From: CAUJIW01 sp963205175
GTDB taxonomy: Bacteria > Pseudomonadota > Alphaproteobacteria > Sphingomonadales > Sphingomonadaceae
Assembly (NCBI GenBank): GCA_041060555.1
Contig: JBEUDS010000010.1
Strand: one strand, 5' to 3'
Length of the DNA: 64,000 nucleotides
Shown here piece after piece: positions 24,193-32,554 of this stretch. How positions within the stretch are numbered: the stretch's first letter is position 1; each line of letters begins with the position of its first letter. The notes under the pieces are model-generated. The model ran no database searches, was not told the origin of the DNA, and worked only from the letters and a program-made list of their open reading frames with translations. The position numbers and the translations under genes were made by a program.

Positions 24193-25668
24193 ATGGCGCG
24201 CGAGCGAAACCGGCTTTATGCAATATGTTTGTCTGCGGGGGTTCTGCTTCTTGGTGTGGCCATTTATGCCTTGTCGCAAAAATATGTTCTGAATGTGGGA
24301 ATTGGAAGTTCTCTAGTAATTGACGTCAACAGGTTGTCCATTGGTGTTATTGTCGGTGGACTTATTGGAGTATTTATCTCTTTATATTTTCGTATTTACA
24401 TCGTAGTTATCTCAATTATTCCAGCAGTTGCGGTAGTTTATTTTATTGTTCTGTCCTGGGTGGGGTATTCTGTCGGCCCCAGCGGGCCGTCGCCGCTGCG
24501 TTTCGAAATCAAGGAAATTGCAGATGTGAGATATGCCTACGGCTTTTCCGTGGCGGCATTCACCGGGGATGATGGTCCTGAGGTCACTGTTTCCGACTCT
24601 TGGGCCAGTCGATTTCCGGGACCGCCAGAGGCCAAGGTGCTTCTTGTAAATCTCCGGCAAAACAAGCGTCAGGCCATCGTATCGGGGGAACGGTTCGATT
24701 TTTCGAAGTCGCCAGTCCGCGACGTCTACTTGTTTGAGCGCCATGTGCCCCATGATATCAATGGCGACGGACGTCTTGATATTGTCGGCGTTGTCAATTC
24801 GCACGATGCGGTCGTCGCCTATGTGGCGCCCGCGGCACCCGGCCAGCAATGGCAACGCAAGTTGCTGAGCAACAAGACGCCGGGCGCCGTTAACCTGGCC
24901 CTCGGTGACATTGATGGCGATGGTGACGATGACGTCGTCGTGACCATGCGCACGCAGGCGGCCACCTATCCGCATCGTGGCCGCGGCGTGATCTGGTTGC
25001 AGAATCCCGGACGAGATGATCGTGGGGGCGAGTGGCCAGTGCGGCAAATCGATGTCTCGGCGTCGTTTGCCGACACGCGTACGGTGCAGCTGGGCGATGT
25101 TAACGGTGACGGGCGCGTTGATGTTGTGGTTTCCGATCTTTCGACGGGACTGATGGCCTGGTTCGCGAATGTCGATGGCATGCGCTGGGTGCGTCGTGAC
25201 ATTGATCAGGTGAGCACAAAATATGCTCACTACAGCAAAATGACAGACTGGAATAATGATGGTTGGCCTGACCTGATTGTTGCTCATAGTCGGGGCGTTT
25301 CTCTTCTTATTAATATGGGTTATGGTGAGAGCTGGAAAGAAGACCGTATATTTGAGAAATCACGGCTTGTTGTATTCACACCGAGTCCTCATGCGCGCAT
25401 TATAACAGACGTTGATCGTGGTGATCTCGACGGTGATGGTAAGGACGAGGTGATATTCTCTATTATGACTCCTGGAAAAGAAGATGTCGGGGGATTGTTC
25501 TACGGAAAATACGAGAATGGCAAATGGGCAACTTACAAGATTCAGCAAGAGCCTAGATCGATATATGAGGTTCAATATCTGAACACGGACATGGGCGGAC
25601 CGGCCATATTGTATAATTGCCATGAAAGTGCGATCAGGATGGCGCGCGTCCGCAAAACATCCGATTGA
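24193..25668 (+). CDS. Membrane protein with FG-GAP/VCBS-type calcium-binding repeats
   Basis: The 491-residue protein has three predicted membrane segments (about residues 9-26, 48-66 and 67-91) and then a repeat domain with five calcium-loop motifs: DINGDGRLD (188), DIDGDGDDD (239), DVNGDGRVD (302), DWNNDGWPD (352) and DLDGDGKDE (411). These resemble FG-GAP/VCBS propeller blades, used in adhesion or sugar binding. Base composition is AT-richer than its neighbours, notably 24190-24430 and 25200-25620, suggesting recent transfer. A role in glycan display or transport is only contextual. Confidence 0.75.
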   Translation: MARERNRLYAICLSAGVLLLGVAIYALSQKYVLNVGIGSSLVIDVNRLSIGVIVGGLIGVFISLYFRIYIVVISIIPAVAVVYFIVLSWVGYSVGPSGPSPLRFEIKEIADVRYAYGFSVAAFTGDDGPEVTVSDSWASRFPGPPEAKVLLVNLRQNKRQAIVSGERFDFSKSPVRDVYLFERHVPHDINGDGRLDIVGVVNSHDAVVAYVAPAAPGQQWQRKLLSNKTPGAVNLALGDIDGDGDDDVVVTMRTQAATYPHRGRGVIWLQNPGRDDRGGEWPVRQIDVSASFADTRTVQLGDVNGDGRVDVVVSDLSTGLMAWFANVDGMRWVRRDIDQVSTKYAHYSKMTDWNNDGWPDLIVAHSRGVSLLINMGYGESWKEDRIFEKSRLVVFTPSPHARIITDVDRGDLDGDGKDEVIFSIMTPGKEDVGGLFYGKYENGKWATYKIQQEPRSIYEVQYLNTDMGGPAILYNCHESAIRMARVRKTSD

Positions 25669-26045
25669 CGTTTCCATAAAGACGCGCGCGTTTCGTCGCG
25701 GGCTGGGGTGGCGCCATTCCCGATGGACGGGCGCGTCGGTTGGCTTTCGGTGCTGACAAGGCGGCGTTAGGTCCGCGTCACCGGCCAGACCACCGCATTG
25801 CCCTTGCCGCGGCCTCACCGAATTGCCGGGAAAACGCCGCCGTCAAAAGGTGGTCGACAGTCATTCTGTCGCCGGCTAAACGTCCACGTCGAGGTTGGCG
25901 ATGTCGGTATTGCAACCGCGTGACCGGATGCGCAGCAGCCCGACAGCCCGACCGCAGGGGGATGTGGCTGGGTCGCCACACCCTAGCGGCACGGCAAATC
26001 GACGTTCGTCTGTCCGGACCCGAACGGTAGCTATCAGGTGGAAAC
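25669..26045. other. 377-bp intergenic stretch without a convincing gene
   Basis: No reading frame here resembles a known protein, and there is no clear terminator for the upstream repeat protein. GC content returns to the island average. GGTGGAAAC just before 26046 is the ribosome-binding site of the next gene. It may hold the promoter for the aminotransferase operon, but I see no good -35/-10 pair. Confidence 0.5.
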
Positions 26046-27341
26046 ATGAGTGTTGAAAGTCTCGCATGTCTGGGTGGCACGCCCGTCATCGCAGCGCCGC
26101 TCGAACCCTTCAAAAGTGTTGGCGAGGACGAGGTGGCCGCCGCTTCCGGGGTGATCCGCACCGGCGTGCTCTCCGCCTACATCGGCGCGCGTGGCGACGG
26201 CTTCATGGGCGGCGAGCACGTGCGGGCGTTCGAGCGGCAGGCGGCGGACTATTTCGGCGTCAAGCACGCGCTGGGCGTCAACAGCTGGACCTCGGGTCTC
26301 ATCGCGGCGGTGGGTGCCGCCGGCATCGAGCCCGGCGACGAGATCATCACGACGCCCTGGACCATGGCGGCCACGGCGACCGCCATCCTGCATTTCAATG
26401 GCATCCCGCTGTTCGCCGACATCGAGCGCGACAGCTTCAACATCGACCCGGCGTGCGTCGAGGCGCTGATCGGTCCGCGCACCCGGGCCATCCTCGCGGT
26501 CGACATCTTCGGGCAGTCGGCCAACATGCGCGCCCTGCGGGCGATCGCCGACCGGCACGGCCTCATGCTGCTGACCGATACCGCCCAGGCCCCCGGCGCC
26601 TTCTATCACGGCGCGCCGACGGGCACGCTGGCGGACATCGGCGGGTTCAGCCTCAATTATCACAAGCACATCCACTGCGGCGAGGGCGGCATCCTGGTCA
26701 CCAATGATGACCGGCTGGCCCAGCGGCTCCGGCTCCTGCGCAATCACGCCGAAGCGGTGATTGACAGCAACGAGCCGGCAGACCTCTGCAACATGCTGGG
26801 TTACAACTTCCGCATGGGGGAAATCGAGGCGGCGATCGCTTCGGTCCAGCTCGGCAAGCTGGCCGCCAGGGTGGAATCGCGCCAGCGGGCCGCGGCCCAG
26901 CTGAACGCGGGGCTTGCCGGTCTTGCCGGCCTGCGGACCCCGGTTGTTTCGGAGGGCTGCACGCATGTCTATTACGTCTATGGCCTGACGCTGGACACCG
27001 GGCAGCTCGGCGTGTCGCGCCAGCAGATCGTTGATGCTCTGCGCGCCGAGGGCGTTCCCGGCCTGATGGTCGGCTATCAGAACCTGCACCTGCTGCCCCT
27101 GTTCCGCAACCGCATCGCCTATGGCACGCAGGGTTTCCCGTGGACGTCGCCGTATGCCGGCCGTGACATCACCTACGGGCCAGGCCTGTGCCCGGTCGCC
27201 GAGGAGCTGCACGCCAGCAGCTTCATGGGGCTCAACCTGTGCATGTTCGAGTTCGCGCCGGCGGACGTGGAGCTGATGATCAGCGCCTTCCGCAAGGTGT
27301 GGAACAACCTGGATGCGTTGCGGGCGCAGGCGGCGGCCTGA
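26046..27341 (+). CDS. DegT/DnrJ/EryC1/StrS-family sugar aminotransferase
   Basis: The 431-residue PLP enzyme transfers an amino group to a keto-sugar. Lys207 in GFSLNYHKHIHCGEGG is the PLP lysine; LTDTAQAPGAFY holds the cofactor-binding Asp, and NFRMGEIEAAIASVQL is typical. It differs clearly from PseC in this island and is longer. Its substrate is unknown; it may build a second amino sugar or act in the acetamidino-sugar branch. It is 58 bp upstream of the GNAT gene that begins the overlapped operon. Confidence 0.88.
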   Translation: MSVESLACLGGTPVIAAPLEPFKSVGEDEVAAASGVIRTGVLSAYIGARGDGFMGGEHVRAFERQAADYFGVKHALGVNSWTSGLIAAVGAAGIEPGDEIITTPWTMAATATAILHFNGIPLFADIERDSFNIDPACVEALIGPRTRAILAVDIFGQSANMRALRAIADRHGLMLLTDTAQAPGAFYHGAPTGTLADIGGFSLNYHKHIHCGEGGILVTNDDRLAQRLRLLRNHAEAVIDSNEPADLCNMLGYNFRMGEIEAAIASVQLGKLAARVESRQRAAAQLNAGLAGLAGLRTPVVSEGCTHVYYVYGLTLDTGQLGVSRQQIVDALRAEGVPGLMVGYQNLHLLPLFRNRIAYGTQGFPWTSPYAGRDITYGPGLCPVAEELHASSFMGLNLCMFEFAPADVELMISAFRKVWNNLDALRAQAAA

Positions 27342-27399
27342 CGGCCGCGCCTTCGGTGGCCGGTGGCCCGGCGCCCGTCGAGCGATGCGAAGAGGTTGA

Positions 27400-27924
27400 A
27401 TGACTCCAGACCTTCACGGCCGGCTGACCCGGATTCGCCCTTTCCAGGAAGGCGATCTCACGCCGGATTATATCGGGTGGCTCAATGATCCCGAAGTGGT
27501 CCGCTACAGCAACCAGCGCTTCCGGCGGCATGATGTCGACAGTTGCCGCGCCTACCTGGCCAGCTTCGCCGGCAGCAGCAACCATTTCCTGAGTGTGCGA
27601 CGGGCCGACGACGATCGCCCGGTCGGTACGATGACCGCCTATCTGCAACCGCATCACGGCACGGCCGATGTCGGAATCATGATCGGCGCCCGTGATGTCT
27701 GGGGGCTGGGCTATGGTCAGGATGCCTGGAATCAGGTGCTTGCCTGGCTGCTGGCGCGACCGGACATTCGCAAGGTGACAGCCGGGACCCTGGCCTGCAA
27801 CACGGGGATGATCCGCCTGGCCGAGCGATCCGGCATGACGCTCGAAGGCCGGCGCGTCGGCCAGGAGATCGTCGAGGGCGTGCCGACCGATATCCTCTAC
27901 TTCGCGAAGTTCGCGCATGATTGA
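27400..27924 (+). CDS. RimJ/RimL-type GNAT N-acetyltransferase
   Basis: The 174-residue protein has the RimJ/L GNAT layout: RIRPFQEGDLTPDYIGWLND, a central beta strand (ADVGIMIGARDVWGLGYGQD) forming the acetyl-CoA loop, and NTGMIRLAERSGMTLEG near the end. Proteins of this form, including PseH, acetylate amino sugars in nonulosonic-acid clusters. It could be the displaced PseH or serve the aminotransferase upstream. It overlaps the next gene by 8 bp. Confidence 0.82.
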   Translation: MTPDLHGRLTRIRPFQEGDLTPDYIGWLNDPEVVRYSNQRFRRHDVDSCRAYLASFAGSSNHFLSVRRADDDRPVGTMTAYLQPHHGTADVGIMIGARDVWGLGYGQDAWNQVLAWLLARPDIRKVTAGTLACNTGMIRLAERSGMTLEGRRVGQEIVEGVPTDILYFAKFAHD

Positions 27925-28807
27925 TCTGCCGGCCCCCCTCGCCGTGGTCTGTCATGATGCCGGCGCCGCGAACATCATCCTGAGCTGGCTGAAGGCCTCC
28001 CCGGGGCTGGACGTGCGGCCGGCGATGGCCGGTCCGGCGGCCGCATTGTGGCAACGGATCTTTGCCGACCGTCCGCTGCTGCCATCCGTCGAGGACGCGC
28101 TCGATGGCGCCGCCGCCCTGCTGAGCGGGACCGGCTGGGCCAGCGACCTGGAGCACGTCGCGCGCCTGCAGGCCCGGCGGCGTGGCCTGCCCTCGGTCGC
28201 CGTCATTGATCACTGGGTGAACTACCGGGCGCGTTTCGTCCGCGACGGTCAGGAGGTCTTGCCGGACGCCTTCTGGGTGACTGACGCCCCTGCCGAGGCC
28301 GAGGCCCGGCGCTGTTTTCCGGGCGCGCCGGTGGTCGTCCGGCCCAATCTGTATCTTGAGGAGCAGGTCGGCCGGATTCCGGCCAGCCCGCCAGCGGGCG
28401 GAAATGATGTGCTCTACATTCTGGAGCCGGCGCGCAGCACCTGGGGGCGCTCCACGCCGGGCGAGTTTCAGGCGCTGGACTATTTCATGGCCCATCGCCA
28501 GCGGGCGGGCATTGATCCGGACGCTGCCATCTGGCTCAGGCCGCACCCTTCCGACCCGGCGGGAAAATATGACGACTGGCTGTCCCGGCAGACGGGCGTG
28601 CGGGTTGGCCTGGACCGGCATGCCGACCTTGCCGCGGCGGTGGGCAACGCCCGTATCGTCGCGGGTTGCGAGTCCTTCGCGCTGGTAGTAGCGCTGTCGG
28701 CGGGTCGGCGGGTCGTCTGCACCCTGCCGCCCTGGGCGCCACCGTGTTCGTTGCCCCATGCCGGGTTGATTCACCTTAAGTCCCTCGCGTCACCGGACGA
28801 AATTTGA
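27917..28807 (+). CDS. Uncharacterised protein, GT-B-like
   Basis: This 296-residue protein has no firm family that I recognise. Its shape (LAVVCHDAGAANIILSWL at the start, VAVIDHWVNYRARF, IWLRPHPSDP, VAGCESFALVVALSAGRRVVCTLPP near the end) suggests a two-domain GT-B-type fold of the kind used by glycosyl- or glycerophosphotransferases. It is locked into the operon by an 8-bp overlap upstream and its stop at 28805-28807 overlaps a TTG of the next gene. A transferase or nucleotide-sugar-binding role is inferred from context only. Confidence 0.55.
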   Translation: MIDLPAPLAVVCHDAGAANIILSWLKASPGLDVRPAMAGPAAALWQRIFADRPLLPSVEDALDGAAALLSGTGWASDLEHVARLQARRRGLPSVAVIDHWVNYRARFVRDGQEVLPDAFWVTDAPAEAEARRCFPGAPVVVRPNLYLEEQVGRIPASPPAGGNDVLYILEPARSTWGRSTPGEFQALDYFMAHRQRAGIDPDAAIWLRPHPSDPAGKYDDWLSRQTGVRVGLDRHADLAAAVGNARIVAGCESFALVVALSAGRRVVCTLPPWAPPCSLPHAGLIHLKSLASPDEI

Positions 28808-28815
28808 GTGATCGG

Positions 28816-29946
28816 ATGAAATACTGCCCCCGCTGCCTGCAGCCCGATACGCGGCCGAACACGAAGTTCACCGACGCCGGCATTTGCCCTGCCTGTGACT
28901 ATTTCGAGCGGTTGCAGTACGTCGACTGGCAGGAGCGCTTCGAGATTCTCGAGGATCTGCTGGCGAACTACCGCCGCAAGCCGGGGCAGGAGTTCGACTG
29001 CATCATCGGTGTCAGCGGCGGCAAGGACAGTACGCGTCAGGCGCTGTGGGTGCGCGACAAGCTGGGCCTGAAACCCTTGCTGGCCTGCCTCAGTTACCCG
29101 CCGGAGCAGGTGACCGAACGAGGCGTCGACAATATCTCGAACCTGATCGAGCAGGGCTTCGACGTCGTCATTTCGGCGCCGGCACCCGGCACCTGGCGCA
29201 AGCTGATGCGCGAGTCCTTCCTGCGCTTCACCAACTGGGCGAAGTCAACCGAACTCGCCCTGTTCAGCTCGGTGCCGCAGTTGGCCATCCGCTATGGCAT
29301 TCCGCTTATCCTGTGGGGCGAGAACCCCGGCCTGCAGCTGGGCGACCTCAAGACGCTGGGCCGCACCGGCTATGACGGCAACAATCTGCGCTACATGAAC
29401 ACCCTGTCGGGCGGCGCGCTGGACTGGATGGTCGAGGCGGGCGTGCCGGCCGCCGAACTGCTGCCCTATCATTATCCCGCCCCCGAGGCGTTCGAGGCCC
29501 ATGGCCTGCAGATCGTCTATCTCGGCTGGTTTCTCGGCGACTGGTCGCTGGTGAACAACGGCATGTATTCCGCCGCCAGCGGCCTGCGCATCCGTGAGGA
29601 CACGGTCGACAATACCGGCGATCTGGCCGGCGTCACCTCGCTCGACGAGGACTGGGTGACGCTCAATCAGATGATCAAATACTACAAGTTCGGGTTCGGC
29701 CGCGTCACCGACTACGTGAACGAGGAAATCCGGCTGGGACGACTGACACGCGACGCGGCCATCACGCTGGTCGAGAAGTACGATGACGCCTGCTCGCCGG
29801 CCTATATCGCGGATTTCTGCGACTACATCGGCATCGGCGTCGACGCCTTCTGGGATCAGGTGCGCCGGTCGACCAATCCGGATCTGTTCGAGATCAAGCC
29901 GTCGGGCGAGATTGTCCGCCGCTTCAAGGTCGGAGTGGGGCTGTGA
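28816..29946 (+). CDS. N-acetyl sugar amidotransferase (PseA/WbpG type), intact
   Basis: The 376-residue enzyme would convert an N-acetyl group to an acetamidino group using ATP and ammonia. It has a zinc-ribbon-like start with Cys4, Cys7, Cys24 and Cys27, and a complete PP-loop motif SGGKDS (residues 67-72) for AMP transfer, followed by LILWGENPGLQLGDL. The ATG at 28816 matches family N-termini (MKYCPRC); a TTG at 28804 overlapping the previous stop is an alternative start. The next genes supply a HisH/HisF-like ammonia source. Confidence 0.88.
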   Translation: MKYCPRCLQPDTRPNTKFTDAGICPACDYFERLQYVDWQERFEILEDLLANYRRKPGQEFDCIIGVSGGKDSTRQALWVRDKLGLKPLLACLSYPPEQVTERGVDNISNLIEQGFDVVISAPAPGTWRKLMRESFLRFTNWAKSTELALFSSVPQLAIRYGIPLILWGENPGLQLGDLKTLGRTGYDGNNLRYMNTLSGGALDWMVEAGVPAAELLPYHYPAPEAFEAHGLQIVYLGWFLGDWSLVNNGMYSAASGLRIREDTVDNTGDLAGVTSLDEDWVTLNQMIKYYKFGFGRVTDYVNEEIRLGRLTRDAAITLVEKYDDACSPAYIADFCDYIGIGVDAFWDQVRRSTNPDLFEIKPSGEIVRRFKVGVGL

Positions 29947-30551
29947 CCCGGCGTACCATCGGCATCATCGACTATGGCGCCGGCAACCTGTCGTCGGTCC
30001 AGCGGGCGCTGCACACGCTGGGTTACCGTTGCCGGGTCAGCAATGAAAGCACGGTCCTCGACGAGGTTGATCTGCTGCTGCTGCCCGGCGTGGGGGCATT
30101 TCCGGCGGCCATGGCTGGCCTGTCGGGTCTGGGGCTGGATACCTACCTGCGACAGCAGGCGCGGCTGGGGCGGCCCCTCATCGGTATCTGTCTGGGTATG
30201 CAGTTGCTCGTCGACGTGTCGACGGAGCATCGGGTTACGGCGGGCCTCGGCCTCATCCCCGGCACCGTCGCGCCGCTGACACCGGCGCGCTGGCACATCG
30301 GCTGGAATAACCTGGAGGTCATCGGTCAGGATCCGTTGCTGCGGCCGAGCGACGGCCAGGCCTTCTATTTCAATCACAGCTATGCGCTGCAGGTGCCGCC
30401 GGAGTATCAGGTCGGCATCGCCCGCTTGCGGGAGCCCTTCACCGTGGCCATCCGGCGCGGGCCGATTGTCGGCCTGCAGTTTCATCCCGAAAAGAGCCAG
30501 GGCGCGGGCCGGCAGTTGCTGCGGAATCTCATCGAGGGGCTGTGCTCGTGA
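29943..30551 (+). CDS. HisH-like glutamine amidotransferase
   Basis: The 202-residue class I glutaminase has an intact triad: Cys83 in GICLGMQLL and His181/Glu183 in LQFHPEKSQ, with the HisH-like IGIIDYGAGNLSSVQ start. In WbpG-type systems this subunit hydrolyses glutamine and passes ammonia through the HisF-like partner. It overlaps the amidotransferase gene by 4 bp (GTGA) and the HisF-like gene likewise, far from any other his gene, so a histidine role is unlikely. Confidence 0.87.
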   Translation: MTRRTIGIIDYGAGNLSSVQRALHTLGYRCRVSNESTVLDEVDLLLLPGVGAFPAAMAGLSGLGLDTYLRQQARLGRPLIGICLGMQLLVDVSTEHRVTAGLGLIPGTVAPLTPARWHIGWNNLEVIGQDPLLRPSDGQAFYFNHSYALQVPPEYQVGIARLREPFTVAIRRGPIVGLQFHPEKSQGAGRQLLRNLIEGLCS

Positions 30552-31315
30552 TCAGGAAGCGTTTGGCCGCGGTGGTCACCGTGCGTGACGGCCAGGCCGT
30601 CCAGTCGTTTGGCTATCGTCGCTATCTGCCGCTCGGCCGGCCCGAGATCCTGGTCGAGAACCTCGATCGCTGGGGCGCCGACGAGATCATCCTCCAGTGC
30701 ATTGACCGGGGGGGCGCCGGCCCGGACTTCGCGCTGCTGGAGCGGGTCAGCCGTCTTGGCCTGTCGACGCCGCTGATCTACGTTGGCGGAATCCGCTCCG
30801 TCGACCAGGCGGTGCGGGCGGTGCAGTCGGGGGCTGATCGTATCGGTGTCGATGCCCTGCTGCGGGACGATCCGGCGACAGTCGCGACCCTGGCCGAACC
30901 GCTGGGCGCGCAGGCCGTCATTGCGGCGCTGCCGGTGGCGCGCGCGCCGGAGGGTCTGCACTGGTACGATTATCGCAACGGCACCAGCCGCCCGCTGGCG
31001 GGGCCTGTCCTTCAGGTGCTGGACTCCGGCGCGGTGTCGGAGGTCATGCTGATCGACTGGCGCCATGAAGGCTCACCCGCTGGCTTCGACATGGCCCTGC
31101 CCGATGCCTTTCCCCTGCCCGGCATGCCGCTCATTCCGTTCGGCGGGCTCAGTGAGCCCGACCAGATGCGGTCGCTGCTCGAACGCCCGGCCGTTGCCGC
31201 CATAGCGGTCGGCAACTTCCTCAGTTACCGGGAGCACGCCGTGCAGACGCTGAAGCAGCAACTTGCCGGCGTACCGCTGCGCCCGCCCTTTTACGATCGC
31301 CGGATGTGGAGCTGA
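30548..31315 (+). CDS. HisF-like ammonia-channelling subunit, cyclase residues lost
   Basis: The 255-residue TIM barrel follows HisF throughout (RKRLAAVVTVRDGQAVQSF, YVGGIRSVDQAV, IPFGGLSEPDQM), but both catalytic aspartates are gone: the Asp11 position is Thr11 and the Asp130 position is Pro129. It therefore should not make imidazole glycerol phosphate; a role as ammonia tunnel for the sugar amidotransferase is the best inference, as described for HisF2-type proteins. The GTG at 30548 overlaps the HisH-like stop (GTGA) and is preferred over a GTG at 30542. Confidence 0.85.
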   Translation: MIRKRLAAVVTVRDGQAVQSFGYRRYLPLGRPEILVENLDRWGADEIILQCIDRGGAGPDFALLERVSRLGLSTPLIYVGGIRSVDQAVRAVQSGADRIGVDALLRDDPATVATLAEPLGAQAVIAALPVARAPEGLHWYDYRNGTSRPLAGPVLQVLDSGAVSEVMLIDWRHEGSPAGFDMALPDAFPLPGMPLIPFGGLSEPDQMRSLLERPAVAAIAVGNFLSYREHAVQTLKQQLAGVPLRPPFYDRRMWS

Positions 31316-31318
31316 TCG

Positions 31319-32554
31319 ATGCGTATCGATACGTGCCGCCGTTGCCTGTATGCCCGGCCCCATCCGCTGGGCCTTGTCCTGGATGACGAGGGCATCTGTT
31401 CGGGTTGCCGCGTTCATGAGGAGAAGGATCGCCTGGACTGGGAGGCGCGCTGGCATCAGCTGGAGCGTGTTGTCGCACCGTATCGCAGCCGGACCGGCGA
31501 CACCTACGACTGCATCGTGCCCGTCAGCGGCGCCAACGACTCCTACTGGATCGTCCACCTGGTCAAGGAGCGTCTGGGCCTCAACCCGTTGCTGGTGAGC
31601 TACAACAAGCAGTTCAACACCGCTGTCGGTGTCAGGAATCTGGCCAATCTGCGCATTCGCTTCAATTGCGACATCCTGATGCAGAATGTGAACGCCCTGT
31701 CGGTGAAGAAGATCACCCGGACGACCTTGCGCAAGCTGGGAAGCATCTACTGGCATTGCCTGGCCGGCCAGACGGTGTTCCCGGTGCAGACCGCAGTGCG
31801 CTACAAGGTGCCGCTGATCATCTGGGGGGCGCACCAGGGCCTGGAGCAGGTCGGTATGTTCTCCCACGAACATGAAGTCGAGATGAGCCGGCGCTATCGC
31901 AAGGATCATGACATCATGGGCTGCGAGGATCGCGAGCTGCTGTCGATCTTCGATACCCTCGGCGAGGACGACGTCCGCCATTACCGCTATCCCGACGACG
32001 CGGATCTGGAGGCCGTTGGCGTCCGGGGCATCTATCTTGGCAACTATGTGCGCTGGGACCCCAAGGCCCAGCACGAGGCGATGATCGCGGCGCACGATTA
32101 CCGCACGACCGCCTTCGGCCGGACCTTCGATTGCTACGACCATGTCGACTGCCACAACTACATGGAGATCCATGACCTGCTGAAGCTGTACAAGCACGGC
32201 TACTCCAAGGTCACCGATCATGCGTCGCGGGAAATCCGCCACGGCCGGCTGTCGCGCGAGGCGGCGCTGGCGCTGGTCCGGCGCCACGAGCTGGTGCCCC
32301 CGCGCCACGTCGACAAATTCTGCGACTGGCTGGGTATCGATCCGCGCGGGTTGCAGTTCCTCATGGACCAGCACCGCAATCCTGCCTATTGGACGCAGAC
32401 CGCGCCGGGCCAATGGGCCTTCCATGGCTGGAGCAGTCTGCACGGCGACGTCGATCCATCCCGCGGCGATGACGCCATCGACTTCCAGGTCACGGCGCCC
32501 GTCGCCGGCACGTCGCGCGGCGGCTACATCACGGTTGGCAAAGGCTACCCATGA
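31319..32554 (+). CDS. Second N-acetyl sugar amidotransferase with altered PP-loop
   Basis: The 411-residue protein is a paralogue of the gene at 28816: paired cysteines Cys6, Cys9, Cys27 and Cys30, similar core (LIIWGAHQGLEQVG) and similar C-terminus (SKVTDHASREIRHGRLSREA). Its PP-loop reads SGANDS (residues 70-75) instead of SGGKDS, so the ATP-binding Lys is lost. It may be inactive and structural, or use an altered mechanism. It starts 3 bp after the HisF-like gene and is coupled to the next gene by ATGA. Confidence 0.8.
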   Translation: MRIDTCRRCLYARPHPLGLVLDDEGICSGCRVHEEKDRLDWEARWHQLERVVAPYRSRTGDTYDCIVPVSGANDSYWIVHLVKERLGLNPLLVSYNKQFNTAVGVRNLANLRIRFNCDILMQNVNALSVKKITRTTLRKLGSIYWHCLAGQTVFPVQTAVRYKVPLIIWGAHQGLEQVGMFSHEHEVEMSRRYRKDHDIMGCEDRELLSIFDTLGEDDVRHYRYPDDADLEAVGVRGIYLGNYVRWDPKAQHEAMIAAHDYRTTAFGRTFDCYDHVDCHNYMEIHDLLKLYKHGYSKVTDHASREIRHGRLSREAALALVRRHELVPPRHVDKFCDWLGIDPRGLQFLMDQHRNPAYWTQTAPGQWAFHGWSSLHGDVDPSRGDDAIDFQVTAPVAGTSRGGYITVGKGYP

